A stretch of DNA of 64,000 nucleotides from Pachypanchax playfairii (taxonomy: Eukaryota > Chordata > Actinopteri > Cyprinodontiformes > Aplocheilidae): contig SSNP01000121.1 of NCBI GenBank assembly GCA_006937955.1, positions 62,001 through 126,000 of the forward strand, given 5' to 3'. The notes beneath the pieces are model-generated. The model saw nothing but the letters and a program-made list of their open reading frames with translations, was not told the DNA's origin and did not search any database. A program made the translations under genes and the position numbers. Numbering within the stretch: the first letter of the stretch is position 1; each line of letters opens with the position of its first letter. Shown here piece by piece: positions 23,201-35,752 of the stretch.

Positions 23201-24476
23201 TGTACCATGCTCTCATGCCAGTGCATTCGCCCTTGCACTTATGCATTCACATCACATTTGCACAGCTGGAGAAAACAATGCAATGCATATTTAATCATGC
23301 ATGCAATAATCTTCAAACTACTCCTGTCTCTTTATGTTTGTGTCTTCAGTCTGGATGGAGGGGATGCAGACTTTCTAAAGACTGTGTCAGGACTAGGATG
23401 CGAAGTCCACAGTTTTAATCCCAGCACCTCCAATGCATCCAATGATCACCTTGGCAACAGTTTGGCTAGTAACCGTGGCAACAGAGGCGGTGTCAGCCAG
23501 CACAAATTGTGGCTGGAGTGGCGAGCTCCAAAGAGGCACAAGAACAAGACAAGAGGGAACCTGGGTAGTGTTTCTCTAACGCTGGCAGATATCATGGCAG
23601 CTTTGGGACATCACACTGTAAGACACACACACACACACACACACACCTGCACGCACATGCTCGCACACACAGGGAGACAGAAAGAAACACCACCAAACAA
23701 ACATACCTTAGAGTCTTTTCACCCCAATGTACCCAGAAAGCTCTTTTTCTTGGCCGTCACCATAGTAACAGGGCTCTGTGCCATCTCTGGCTGCCATGGC
23801 AACAGTTTACGTGAGTGAATCACACAATGGCTCGGTTACATCCGGCAGCCGCAAGAGGGAGTTCCCTACCTGCAGTTAGAGAGAGACATGACTGTGGTAA
23901 AACTGAATTTTGAAATATTAGGCTAAAATTATGGGTTGTGATTGGAAAACAGATGAACAAATATTAGTTACAAAGTTTACACAACAATTATTATGTCCTG
24001 TCTAGCTCACTTTTATCTAGTAATAACAATAAGTTGAGGTGTAAATGAAAGAAATGAGTGAGTAAATCTCTGATTTGGGTATTTTTAGATACATTTCTAA
24101 GTGTATTCCTAATTTGTGTAATCTAGATTAAGAAAATATGTTTCCTTTCAATAATTTTGTCTCCCTTTAGGTTCATTTTATGTATGCTGACCTCTTAAGT
24201 GCTGAGTGGAGAGTTTTTCAGAACTGGATTGAGGTGGGAACAATGCGGAGCGTTCATCATCTGGTTGCTGTGGTGCACCTGCACTGGGCAGGGTTTGAGG
24301 TGGGAGGAACCGATGAGGAAGTGCTCCGCTACTGGTTCAGCATCCTTCAGGGAATTCAAGCTTCTGGGCTCCACCTGGTTCACAGCTCTACAGGAAAGGA
24401 TCACAGTGTCCTGAAACGGACAGTAGTTAACGCTCACAGCTTCTACACACTCAGCTGGGTCAACACACGGCACTGA
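20201..24476 (+). CDS. METTL24-like probable methyltransferase (type II membrane/secretory)
   Basis: Exons are 20201-20506, 22226-22324, 23049-23185, 23350-23617 and 24171-24476, giving 371 aa (human METTL24 about 366). Residues about 13-32 form a hydrophobic signal-anchor after a short basic N-terminus, so the protein is probably luminal or secreted. Family signatures follow: WAANEPSFTAEL and YITRPQLNCSRV (about 110-142), CEVHSFNPS, HKLWLEWRAPKR, ADIMAALGHH, ADLLSAEWRVFQNW (from about 275), VVHLHWAGFEVGG, and the C-terminus YTLSWVNTRH. The family carries a Methyltransf_22-type Rossmann domain; enzymatic activity is unproven. The gene lies between ahdc1 and wasf2 on the same strand. Human METTL24 is at 6q21 next to WASF1, GPR6 and CD164, so this copy is probably an ohnologue. 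A poly(A) signal AATAAA is at 24918-24923. Exon calls are phase-consistent; I rejected an alternative exon at 22620. Confidence 0.88.
23445..23803 (+). promoter_or_regulatory. Cluster of four RFX X-box-like motifs
   Basis: Compared with GTNRCCNNRGYAAC: 23445-23458 ATCACCTTGGCAAC (one mismatch), 23469-23482 GTAACCGTGGCAAC (perfect), 23756-23769 GTCACCATAGTAAC (perfect), 23790-23803 GCTGCCATGGCAAC (one mismatch). The first two lie in exon 4 of the mettl24-like gene, the last two in intron 4. RFX factors bind such sites at ciliary and other genes. Function here is inferred. Confidence 0.45.
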
Positions 24477-24479
24477 CAG

Positions 24480-26600
24480 GAAAATACGTGCACTAATCTA
24501 TGAGCACTGCTTTAAAAATGTATGAGATTTGCAGGAATATTTAGTTTTTCTCAAGGTTTTAAGACGCTTCTCCACACGAGGTCTCCCTCTAGTGGATCAT
24601 AAAGGCATTTCTTTTTTAACCACCTATAAACTAAAACATGATAAAACATGAAGATAAAAAAAATGAATTGTTACTTTAAAAAATATTTCTGGGAACATTA
24701 ATATAATAAAAACATGTAGATTTTATTTTGTTTAACTTGCAACTTTTTAAACAGCAATTTGCTTCATTTAACTTCTTTTTTTTAAAAACAAACACAAATG
24801 TGTGATTTATTTAAATCACACACATTCACAAGAATCTTGAGCCAGTTTTAACTTGAATAATAAACTCAGCACATTTGAATGCATTTGGGCACATTTGTAT
24901 GACACCTTTTTTTGTGCAATAAATACTGACATTGAAGATCTTAAATTAAATCTGTGCCTTTTGTGTTTGTCTCTGTGCTGCTTTGATAACAAATAAGAAA
25001 ATAGTGAAATCGTGCTTAAAGTTCTCCAGTAAGAAAACAGGAAATACTGGAAATCTACTGAAAGTCTTTATTTTTTTTTGTCCAAAGAGAATCCTAATTC
25101 AACATTTTAATAACTGGTTTGACCACAAGACAACATATTTTACTTCTTAATGTTTAATTACACCAAATACACTCACTAATAATTCAACAATAATTAATGT
25201 TTTAGCATCTTTCGACACATTAAATGACAAATATGTGACTTTCAGCTTTATTTGTAGCAATACATTGAAAATTATTGGTTTTCATCCCTTTTTTGTTCAG
25301 TTAGTCTAGCTTTACATGTTCATCAGTGACCTGACTGCTAATGATTATTATTTTTATATTTGGGACTTAATTTTACACAGACTCTTCTGTCTCCCAGTGC
25401 TCTGTCATGCATTTCCTGCAGCCACCTTGAGTTGTTGCTTGTTTTGCTGGATTGAAGGTTGTGTTGTCCCACATAAAACAACCCACAAATGTTTTTATTC
25501 ACCAACAAATATTTCAATCTCCACAAAAAAATGTAAATTTGTATGTGTGGCCTATGTCTGCTTCTCTGATTTGCCTTCGATAAATGAAAACCATATTCAG
25601 CTGTGTGTGAATGACTCAGCTTTCCACTGGTTTGCTGTAAGGAGCTCATAGGTTGCCCTCGTGGTGTAATTTAAAAGACTAACCATCTGTTCTGTGGGCT
25701 GCACAAACAGCAAAACAAATCATTAACTTTATTCATCTCTCATGATTTGTCTCCCTGAATTTTGTCTCCTGGTGGGCGATGAATCTCAAAGTTTCTTATT
25801 TAGTTTTTTAAGCACGATCTTTGCATCAACACAAACTCTAACATTTTCAATGAATGGCTGCAACCCCGGCATGTTAAAGGAAATCAGGATTTCTTAATAT
25901 TGATGCAATAACATGTCCTGAATTGTGTTTGTCAGTAACGTTCATTATAATCCACCCATCCATTTTTTTCCTGTACAGGATTTTGAGAAACTTTTATTAT
26001 TTTATTTTAATTATGGTGGTCCTCAAAGAAAAAGTTACACGCTCACACAGAGAAATATGTGGTCATTTAGAACTGCCTAGTTGTGTCTACACTTGAAGCC
26101 AAAAAGACTGAAGGAATTATGGCTTAGCAGTTTATTTCACCACCAGTGTTTGCATTGTATTACAAGATGTTAACACAGTTTCAAACAAACAAAGTGAGTC
26201 ATTATTGTAACCCAAAATCCCAGGCTTTAAGTCTTTTAATGCATGTGTTGCCTGCAAGCTTGAAACCATTGTACATTCAACACTTCATATTTCCCACCTC
26301 TAAACTGGCTTCTTCATAGTTAGATTGATTTAATTTTCCATGAAAATGAATGTAAAAATGCTCCAAAAACAAGTGAACTATATCAGATCTACAAAAAAAC
26401 ACGACCTGAGATGCTCAACAGCACCAACTGCCAGACATCACCAGAGATGCTCATGGTTCTGTGGTGTTTCACGTTACAAGTTACTTCAGGAACTTTCTAG
26501 TTTATGTTTATAAGCTTGAGAATTTCCAGTTTAAAGTGCAGGATGATCTCAACGCTCAGTCCATTAGTCGTTTCTTTCTTTGAACTTGTAATTTTTTTTT
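24480..26600. other. Intergenic, AT-rich; CTCF-like motif near left end
   Basis: This is the 3'UTR of the mettl24-like gene (poly(A) signal at 24918) followed by AT-rich DNA with no supportable exon. CTCCCTCTAGTGG at 24583-24595 is a close reverse-strand CTCF-core match. Confidence 0.5.
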
Positions 26601-26619
26601 TATTCATAGAGCACAAACG

Positions 26620-26970
26620 CCAGTCATTCCTCGGACGTGTTCCAACGAGAGCACGTCGGAATGCGACGCAGACTCCACCCTCTCTTACGAAGATTGCGGA
26701 CAGATGTTTGCTACGAGTTTGGGTGGAGTTGCGCTTTTTACGTTGAAATTTCTACATCCTGTTCGAAGCTAAAACAGATGACAGGCGTATCAGCCAATCA
26801 TCTTCGAGGAACTCCATCTCTCGGCCAATCAGAAGTTCGCAATCTCGGGACTTCTAACAATCTGTTTGGCTCGAGCCCTTTAGGGTACCGCTCAACATTT
26901 CTTGAGAAAATCTTGACAGGGATCAAAAATAAGTCAGTGTAGAGAGACTTTACAGTTTTACGCTTTGACG
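26620..26970 (+). promoter_or_regulatory. wasf2: wasf2 promoter and non-coding exon 1
   Basis: A CpG-richer patch ends in a strong donor: CTTTGACG followed by GTAAGT, exon end at 26970. It lies about 1.2 kb upstream of the acceptor that precedes the WAVE2 start (exon begins 28199). The exon 1 start is not determinable; CCAAT boxes occur near 26793 and 26824. Confidence 0.6.
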
Positions 26971-28229
26971 GTAAGTAAATGTTTTTTATTTAGCGCTGTT
27001 TGTATTAAGTGACGGATGTAAATTGAAGCTTGTTTGGCTGTTTCTCCGACATAAGAGGCGCCTACAAGTTTACTTCCTGCTCTTACGAGGCCGATATCCC
27101 AAGTTAAACTTAGCTTGTTTTAGCTAATATTGTGGGCGTAGGACCGTAAAAGATTTACATTACATTTTGAATCCCTTAAATCACATACAACTAATATGAT
27201 TTAAATAATGAAACTTAATGAACTTAGTTAGTTCGAGAGAGAAGAGGGTGATTTACCGTAATTTACTATCGAAACGGTCAGCTTACCCAAAAAAATTAGC
27301 TAGTTTTTTCATGTAGAAATGAGTACACCTTTCTGTCAGTATGCTTCATTTGGACATAATCTATATTAGAACTAAAGAAAAGGGTGATTTTATTTTTTTC
27401 TAGCACGACCAGTGATTAAATGGGTTATCATTTTCTGAAGCATCAAATTTAGCATAAAACACTTGAAATTAGGGAACCACAATTTGCTATCGAAAACTCA
27501 ACAGTGTGTGTTTACTGAGTCAGTGAACTTCTCTAAAAGATTAATGTCATTAGAGAAGTTAGATCCGTTTACAGATGTTTACTCTGCTGTAACTACTCGG
27601 AATTAGTCACCCAACCAAAACTCATGAACTGTGTGTTTTGCTGAACTGACAAAAACTATAGTTGTGCTTCTGCTTTGCTGTCTGGTTCCAGTTTATTTTT
27701 ACATCAGGGTGTTCCTTACAAACACAAACCTGTGAGATTTATTTAGGAATGTGCAATTTTTTGGTTGACAATTAAGTTAATGAACTGCCTCATAATTAGT
27801 TTTTATAGTCTATAAAGTGTCACTAGTGAAGAATTAAAGTTATCAGTTTGCAATAATACTGAACTGTGCAAACATGAGCATTCTGTTATTTTTTGATATT
27901 TGCTTTAGAGGAACCGAGGAGCTTTAATTTGGGAAGCTTTTTGTTTGGGCACAGATTGACTGTTTTAGGCTTGTTAGATTATTTTATTGGTGTTTTTGTA
28001 GGTACAAGCTTAAAGAAAATAAACAAAATGTGTCTTTATGATGGGGTTCTTATTACAAAGTGGCTAAAGATACAGTTTAATGTTGTTTTAAGTATGAATG
28101 TCTGTTATGTGTCTATGAAATGCATCTCAGCACAGTGCTGCATACTTATTTAACTTCCTGTCATTTTAACTCAAAACTCCCCTGTTCTTCTCCATCAGGG
28201 TTGGGCTGCCCTACCTGCCACACCCCACC

Positions 28230-31200
28230 ATGCCTTTGGTGACGAGAAATATAGAGCCGCGACACATTTGTCGCCAGACCATCCCCAACAACATCCGTAG
28301 TGAGCTGGAATGTGTGACCAACATCAGCCTGGCCAACATCATCCGGCAGCTGGGCAGCCTCAGTGAGTGACGCATCAGTATAGTTCAGTGTCAGTAAAAT
28401 ATGGTGAAATCTCTGCTACTGCAGGATAAGCTTTCTATCACAGGGTCCTTGTAGCAATATATTCACTCTTTCATCATGCATGTTGTGTTTATATGAGACT
28501 TTATGCAGCCTTGACTTTGCAGTTTTTTGCATTACTTATATCTTTTCATAAATGCAAAGACACGCATGTTTCTTTTTGTAGGTAAATATGCAGAGGATGT
28601 GTTTGGGGAGCTGTTCGTACAAGCTGGAGCGTTTGCCACCCGAGTCAACACACTGGGAGAAAGAGTTGATCGCCTGCAGGTTAAAGTCACTCAGCTGGAC
28701 CCTAAAGAAGAGGAAGGTAGGCTCTCCATCTTTTTATAGTTTAACATTTATATTTATGACGTCATGGAAGACATTTACCTCAGCCTCTCCCTTCCTGACT
28801 GCTTTAAATGTTGTAAAACATTATCCGTCTTCCTGTTTGTCCCAGTTTCTCTGCAGGCGATCACTACCCGTAAAGCCTTCCGCAGCAGTGTGACCCAGGA
28901 CCAGAAGCTGTTCACTAGGCCGTCTCTGCCGATGCCTGTTCAAGAAACCTACATGATCTGTAATCCTCCTCCACCTCTCAACCAGCTCAGCCAGTACCGG
29001 TAGGATGAAGCTCCATATTCATTTACAGCATGCAGGCAGACATGTTTGCCCAACCTTGTTTCTGGTGCTTACATCTTTTATTTACCTACCAGGCTGTAAA
29101 TTGTTTGATTTAGTGAGACTCATCAAAATATTATTAATTATTGGGGCGTTTTTAACAGACGGTTAAATTTGTTTCCTTCTTATTCATGCATGTGACTGAA
29201 GGTCATTTTATAAGGGAAATGAAAAGATCTCACAACACACGTGATATTACGTTTGTCTCTGCAGGGAGGATGGAAAGGAGGCCCTGAAGTTTTACACAGA
29301 TCCCTCCTACTTCTTTGACCTGTGGAAAGAGAAGATGTTGCAGGACACAAAGGACATCATGAAGGAGAAGCGCAAGCACAGAGTGAGACACGCAAAAACG
29401 CCAGTCGCAGAACACATTAGCCTTAGTGACATTCCGCGTTATAATCCAACACCATCATCTTGTGTCTGAGCAGAAGGAGAAGAAAGACCATCTGAACCAA
29501 CGGACGCTCCATCCTCGAAAGATCAAGACCAGGAAGGATGAGTGGGAGCGTCGAAAGATGGGAGAGGAGTTTGTTGTGGCGAAGAATGAAATGTAAGTGA
29601 AGCGAAAGGATTGCTGTTAACTGACATTTACTTGTAGTTCAAGTTAAACAGTTAAGTTAAAACTAGTTTGTCAAAAACACTAAGCTAGTCTCAGTTGAAC
29701 TTTGGAAAAAAAAAAAAAAAGGCTTGTCTTTGCTTTACATACTGAAAGCACAAATCAAGAGCCCATGTGATGAATTCTCCCCTTCCTTATCAACCAATCT
29801 GTACACAGTGATATGGGTGGTACGTACTGTCTGGGAATGTTCCTGGGGGGGTGGGCTGTAGCGCTGGCTGTCCATGAAAAACTGCAGTAAACAAACGTGT
29901 CTTTAATGTCCTGTTTGTTTACAGTCATTTTTGGCATGTAATCTGAAATGATCAACAGCTCAAACTCAGAAGTGTTGAGTCTTACTGACTTTATATTTTT
30001 ATATATTTGTAAAGGACAAATATCAGTTATTAAAAATATAAATGAGATAAAAGTGACAACGTTAAGGATTTAAGATTCAACATACAAGGTTCTCATTCAC
30101 TAAAGTAATTTAAAACATTTCGTGTTTGTATTTTAGCCCCTTTACTGCCATTAGATGAAAAGTTTACATTTTTTTTCCTTTTATCATTCATTTCTACTCG
30201 CACTACAAGACTCAATGTTTTGTTTTTCAATACAAGAGACCCAAAAATGTCAAAGCGATCTTTTTTTTTTTTTATCCAGTCGTTTTTATTATTTGCCAAT
30301 TGATTTCTTTTTGTTTTGTAAGAAATTCTTCCGAGGGTCTGAACGGCAGTATCGGATCAGGGGACGGCATTAATTACGATGGACTCGATCAGAGTACAGG
30401 CTCCTACGCTTATGATCCCGGCTCGCCTCCACCTATGCCGGGTCCTGATGACTTCCTGCCTCCTCCACCCCCAGACGCATCGTAAGTACTGTAGCATCAT
30501 CCAGACAAACCCACGCATGCTGCGGTTCCAGACCGACCTCTATACAGTGAGGTGAAAGTACATCCACGCGTGTTGATGTGGGGTTCTTTAGTGAGAAAAC
30601 AGTTGATACATTGTTAACTTTAGTTTTATTGTTTGTATGTTTTGTCTCTTCATCTCCTTTACATACAGGTTTAATGATGGAGCACAAACCCAGAAGCGTA
30701 CCAGCATGCTAAGTCCAACCCACCCTCCTCCAGCCCCCCCCATACCATCATCACCACAAAGCTGCCCAAACCTCTCCCCTCCTCCTGCACCTCCTCCCCC
30801 TCCTCCCCCTTCTGGTTTCGGAGCACCCCCGCCTCCACCTGGCTTTGACACTCCTCCTCCACCTCCGCTATCCTATCCCTCTCCACCTGCTCCTCCTCCC
30901 CCACCTGATAGCTCCATTCTCGCTCCTCCCCCACCACCTATCTCTTCTGGTGGCGGGCCTCCGCCTCCTCCACCCCCACCTCCACCTCCTGGACCTCCAC
31001 CCCCATCTGTTGCTCCTCCCCCTCCCTCTAATGGAGGACCAGCACCAAGCTCTGTTCCCAAACAGCAGCCTGCTCCTGCTCCTGCTCCTGCTGGTGATGC
31101 TCGGAGCGACCTGCTGCAGGCGATCAGACAAGGTAAGACTCAGTCAGAATATGTTTGATTTGTTTCAGCGTTCTATTATTTAGTGATGCATAAATAAAAT

Positions 31201-32858
31201 GAAGAACACAGCAGAACGTGTGAAATGAACTTGAGGTTTCTTGATTCAGAAATGACCTTTTTTGGTTTTGGCCTGATGCTGCTTCTGCTTCTTCAGAGGG
31301 TTTATTTACACAAACATATGATGTAAATAACAATGAACTATGTTCTTCAGTCATAGCCTTATTGACCATAAGGCACTCGGGTATCATGGCTGGGAAACAA
31401 GCCCCAATCATCAACCCTCCACCGCTGTGCTTTACAGTTGTCAGAGAGTTTATTCTGGTGTGATGTTACTTCAGATCACCTCGACAACAAAGACAAAAAT
31501 ACTTTTACTTTGATGAGCAAATTCAATATAGTAAATCTAAGATGTTTTGGTAACTATAAATTCATCAAAGCTTTAACAATTTTTACATTCTGTGATAAAA
31601 AAGTTAAATCCAAACTTCAAGGGTAAAACAGAAAAGGTTATTTATCTTTTTCTTTTTTAAAATAATGAAAATTTGGGTCATTTACATTGGATTATGTTTT
31701 TTTTTTTAAATAATAAGTAAGAAAATACAGGTAGAGTCTGTGGGAACCAAATCTGTAATCACATGGGCAGGTATCGGACCAGCATGCATCAGGGTGGGTC
31801 TGTAGTTTTTATCCAAACAGGAGTATGAGTTAGTAAAATGGTTTGTCATGATGTGGGTGACGTGACCAAAATCTCATTCCCTAATAACACTAAATATCCT
31901 GATGCTTTTATCTTTAATCTCTCAATAGTTTCTGTGATCATCACATGGATTCCAAATTCACAATATATATTCAAAACAAAGCGTCCTCATTCATATGTGA
32001 TTGTTTTGGTACTTTTATTTTGGCAAATGTTTGACTTAGAAATGTGTTCATACTCTCCCCGGTTGATGAGATGGAGACGTTGACTAAAACACTGTCGACT
32101 CACCGTGACGCTCTTATAGTGACGTGTTGTTCATCTCAAACACGCCTGTTGTTTCATGAACACGTTATATAACGTGTCGCAGGCAAAACTCAGTTCTAAC
32201 ATTTTAATTTCATTGTCCGAAACATTTTATCACGCAGCCCTACTCTGTGGTGCATCAGTGGCTTTTTCTACTATTTTACATTTTTGAGTAAAATAAAAAA
32301 TCCCTGCTACAGGTTATTGATTTAAACATGTTTGTACTTGCATTCTGTTCACTGTCACAGTTTTAACTTTTGGTAAATGTATTTTTTTGTTAGTTTTGTT
32401 AAAAGTCACTGCTGCTGATTGTTTTTACTGATGAATTGAGTGCAGTCAGTGTGTGTCATCAACATTTTTAAAATAATTTCCTGGATCAACAACCTGTAAA
32501 GTAACATTGTTGTGATTGTTTGAACGTGTTACTGGTTCACTGCTTTGATCTCATTCACTCTTTTCCTCAAAGTTGTCCAATAGTCTCAGGTGGAAACGTA
32601 TTTATACGAATGCATGAGTTATTTTGGGATTCCTTTTTTGTTAATTTTTGGAAAGTGACTCTAAAACTCCTTTTTAACTATCAATTAAACTCTCTTTCAG
32701 GTTTTAACCTGCGTAAGGTGGAGGCGCAACGAGAACAAGAGAAGACTGATCACGTTGGCAATGATGTGGCCGCCATCCTTTCCCGCCGTATTGCTGTGGA
32801 GTGCAGCGACAGCGAGGATGACTCCTCGGAGTTTGATGATGATGACTGGTCCGATTGA
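28230..32858 (+). CDS. wasf2: WASP family member 2 (WAVE2/SCAR), actin nucleation-promoting factor
   Basis: Coding exons are 28230-28362, 28582-28716, 28846-28999, 29265-29382, 29474-29592, 30323-30481, 30669-31132 and 32701-32858, giving 479 aa (human WAVE2 498). The protein activates Arp2/3 downstream of Rac within the WAVE regulatory complex, at lamellipodia. The N-terminal WAVE homology domain (about 1-175) starts MPLVTRNIEPRHICRQT and contains TQLDPKEEEVSLQ. A basic KRKHRKEKK stretch follows. Exon 7 (273-427) is a proline-rich region with polyproline runs for profilin/SH3 binding. The VCA tail has WH2 (SDLLQAIRQGFNLRKVE), the central helix (GNDVAAILSRRIAVE) and the acidic end DDDDWSD. 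The MPLVTRNIEPRH start and KDIMKEKRKHR favour WAVE2 over WAVE1. Candidate poly(A) signals are at 33462 and 33868. The gene converges with gpr3. Confidence 0.97.
31370..31440 (-). mobile_element. Possible Tc1-type transposase relic in wasf2 intron 7
   Basis: The stretch reading CCAATCATCAACCCTCCACC resembles the reverse strand of the conserved Tc1 transposase block that encodes KHGGG..M.W. No terminal repeats are visible. It is short and decayed, so confidence is low. Confidence 0.35.
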
Positions 32859-34759
32859 TCGCGTTTCACCATCAGTCCCTCCAGACAACCTGAGATATGA
32901 GCAACATGTCCATTTCCATCAGTCTTTAAAGTACATGTTTGGTTTTCTGTGTGTCCAAGTACCTTCGATGTTTTTTAAAGATCACATTCCTCGTCTGATT
33001 GATTTTCGGTTTTGAGAGTTCTGAAGAGTGAGTTTGAGTTTGGCTTCGTGTGTCCCAGTTTTCTTTACCTGGACACGCCACTGTTGATCTAACAGTATTA
33101 CGTGACACGATGCCTGTTTCTCTCCTTTATCACATCAGCTCCATCTTTTTCTAATAATCCTGATTTTATTTGAAGAAGTAAATTCTAATAGATAATAAGA
33201 GTTTCTGCACATCAAGGCAAAGTCCTCTGTTCCATAAAAAGCTTTAATGTTCTTTATGAAAGACACAAGATATTGACTTTAAAACAGTCTTGTCCAGTTG
33301 TGGATTATGCAATTTATTCAAAGTTTACATTTTAAAGTATGATTAGTTATTGAATTAATGCTGTTTCAGGGCACAGATTTAATTCTTTTCCCTCCTTTTA
33401 CCCTTTCTATTGTTTTTGTGGTGATCATGGGAACAAATAACTTGTGGCTGATAAACAATCAAATAAATTAAGGATTCATTGTGTATGGAGAGTGGTGTTG
33501 ACTGGTGTTTAACACCAGAGGTGTTTGAAGAGATTGTTATACTGAACATATGCAAAAAAAAATCCATAAATATATTTAATAATGTATTTTAGCAATATTT
33601 TCTTCCTGAATTTGTTTTTTTTTTTTTTCTGGGGATAAAGTCGGTTGTTTTGCTTTAATATTTGATTCCGAATGAGACGTGCTCTGTTGTCTCATTAAGT
33701 GCCTTTTTTATGCTGCAATTCAAGGCCTGTGTATTAGTTCAGTTAGCTTTGCTGTTTAGCTTTAATAGAAATTACCTTCTTATGTTACGGTCTGTGAGTT
33801 TTACAGAACAATCACGCACGATTAGCCAAATTTCAGCCTTTTTTAAGATTTTCAAATGATTTATTTCAATAAATATTAAATAAATCTAATTGTTTATCGT
33901 TCTGTCTGTTAATGTCTGTACTTGGATCCATGTTTCTTATCCATGACTCATCCTCTTCATATTAGTTGGATACATTTTCATATACTGATGCTGCTTAAGA
34001 ATTTGATCATTATTTAGTTTAATATAATATCAAAGTCCCTGCATCCTCTTGCCTTTTTAGATTTTTCTATGATGCTTTTGATTCTGGGAATCTTTGATGA
34101 CCTTATAGGATGAATCGGCCATCAAATAATGCAAAATATCACAGCAGCGGTCAGTGTTAGTGTGATAGAAGGGACAAATGTACCAAAAGCTTCTGCAGCA
34201 GTGAAGAGAACAGTGCTGACATCATCAGTAGAAAAAAAGCTTATTTATTATTTATCAGTATAAAATATTCATCCATTTCAAAAAAGGTTGTGCAACAAAA
34301 AAGACATATGGTCAGTACTTTTCAAAGTGCTATTATCAGCATGTGCAAAATATAATCCCACAGATCTACAATTTGTTTTTTCCAGAAATTCAAGTAAATT
34401 AAACTGAGCTTTGGATCACATGAACGTTATTAGGTTTTCAGTTTAAAATCCAGCGCTTCCTCTCCTCTTAAAGTGCTGATGTTTGTGAAATCCAAACATG
34501 TAGCGTCCCTCTGATTGTTTTCTTCTTGGAGGAATCCAGTGGCGCTACAGTCGAATGAGGCACCAAGTTTTTATCAGTCGGTACGTTTAGTCCCGGTTTG
34601 GCTGGCAGCCAGGACAGTTCAGTACATTCTGATTTTGGAGGACTTCATCTCTGAAAAATGCGGCTCGTATGTGTGTGTGTGTGTGTGTGTGGGAGTGTGT
34701 GTGTTTTGGCACACAAGCAGTGATATGTCTGGTTTCGATTGTGTGGGGTGGTTGTTGGT
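32859..34759. other. 3'UTRs of wasf2 (+) and gpr3 (-), tail to tail
   Basis: This is AT-rich non-coding DNA between two convergent stop codons. Plus-strand AATAAA at 33462 and 33868 could end wasf2. Minus-strand AATAAA (seen as TTTATT, about 34240-34250) could end gpr3. A GT microsatellite at 34671-34691 lies in the gpr3 3'UTR. Confidence 0.6.
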
Positions 34760-35752
34760 CTACACGTCGACGGGGTACTGGATGCATGTGCTGTGTGAGG
34801 ATCTGTGTGGGCAGCAGGCGTGTAGAAGCACCTTGCGAATGTCTTTGTTTCTCAGACTGTAGAGGATGGGGTTGAGCAGGGAGCTGCCTGCTGCTGGCAC
34901 CAAGGTGGCGTAGGTGTACAGAGGGGGACTGGATGCATCTCCCAGCAGCCCCCAGAGGGAGAAGGGCATCCAGCAGCCCACAAACACACTCAAGATCAGG
35001 AACAACCGAGAGAAACCCTTCCCACTGGTGTGTTTGGTTGCATATGGCTGGTTGTGGGGAAGGAAGTGCCTCTGGGTAGCAATGGCGTGGGCATGTCGTC
35101 TTGCCACTCGGCAGATCCCAGCATACAGCTGCAGGGTTACCATGACAACCACTAAGAAGCCACCACAGAGTAAGGAGAGATATGTCCGGGTCAGGGGTCG
35201 TGCTACAGAACAAGAGGTTTGCTCCTCAAGGCAGTGCCATCCCATAGCTGGTCCTGCACCAATAACACAAGCTGCCAACCAGATGAGCAGCAGGAGGGTG
35301 GCGGCTCTGCGACGTGATTGGCTTGAACCATAGGTGAGGGCGTGGCTCAAAGACAGGTATCTGTCCAAGGCAACGCCCATGAGGCTACAGAGTGAGGCAG
35401 TGAGAGAGGTCACCAGAAGTCCTGAGGTCAACAGCTCCGACCAATCACTGGCCTCTACGCAGAACTGAAAGAGGAAGTGCAGGATCAACGCCACGCCTGC
35501 CAGGAGATCAGCCAATCCGAGGCTGGCCAGCAGCAAGAACACAGGCGCCCGAAGAGTCGGCGTGGCCAAGATGGTGGTGACAACAATGGCATTTTCAGTG
35601 ACAATGAGGGTTCCTGAAACACACAGGGCCACACCCCAAATTGTGAGGGGTGGGACTTTAGGTGGAGATACGCTGTCCTGCTGGTCCGGAGTGAAGAAAG
35701 GGTCCAGACCTGAGGACTCCTCCCAGCCCAGCTCTGAGACGTTCAGGGTCAT
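34760..35752 (-). CDS. gpr3: G-protein-coupled receptor 3 (constitutive Gs-coupled orphan GPCR)
   Basis: An intronless 330-aa CDS, the same length as human GPR3. GPR3 is a class A receptor that raises cAMP with little or no ligand, keeping oocytes in meiotic arrest and acting in neurons. Visible features: N-glycosylation site NVS at 4-6; seven hydrophobic segments; TM1 SGTLIVTENAIVV; LASLGLADLLAG in TM2; DRY at 130-132; CWMPF at 260-264; NPILY at 294-298; GDASSPPLYTY before TM7, as in GPR3/6/12; a CC pair at 313-314; C-terminal PVDV resembling the PSDV of GPR3. The 5' acceptor (TTCTCTTTCAG, exon begins at 35779) shows an upstream non-coding exon. The GPR3 rather than GPR6/GPR12 call rests on length, tail and neighbours wasf2 and cd164l2. 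Confidence 0.94.
   Translation of the reverse strand: MTLNVSELGWEESSGLDPFFTPDQQDSVSPPKVPPLTIWGVALCVSGTLIVTENAIVVTTILATPTLRAPVFLLLASLGLADLLAGVALILHFLFQFCVEASDWSELLTSGLLVTSLTASLCSLMGVALDRYLSLSHALTYGSSQSRRRAATLLLLIWLAACVIGAGPAMGWHCLEEQTSCSVARPLTRTYLSLLCGGFLVVVMVTLQLYAGICRVARRHAHAIATQRHFLPHNQPYATKHTSGKGFSRLFLILSVFVGCWMPFSLWGLLGDASSPPLYTYATLVPAAGSSLLNPILYSLRNKDIRKVLLHACCPHRSSHSTCIQYPVDV

Noticed and set aside
30588..31131. Gly/Arg-rich minus-strand ORFs opposite wasf2 exon 7
   Set aside because: They are antisense shadows of the polyproline-coding exon.
34587..35333. Other-frame ORFs over gpr3
   Set aside because: They are shadows of the intact 330-codon gpr3 frame, which carries all GPCR motifs.
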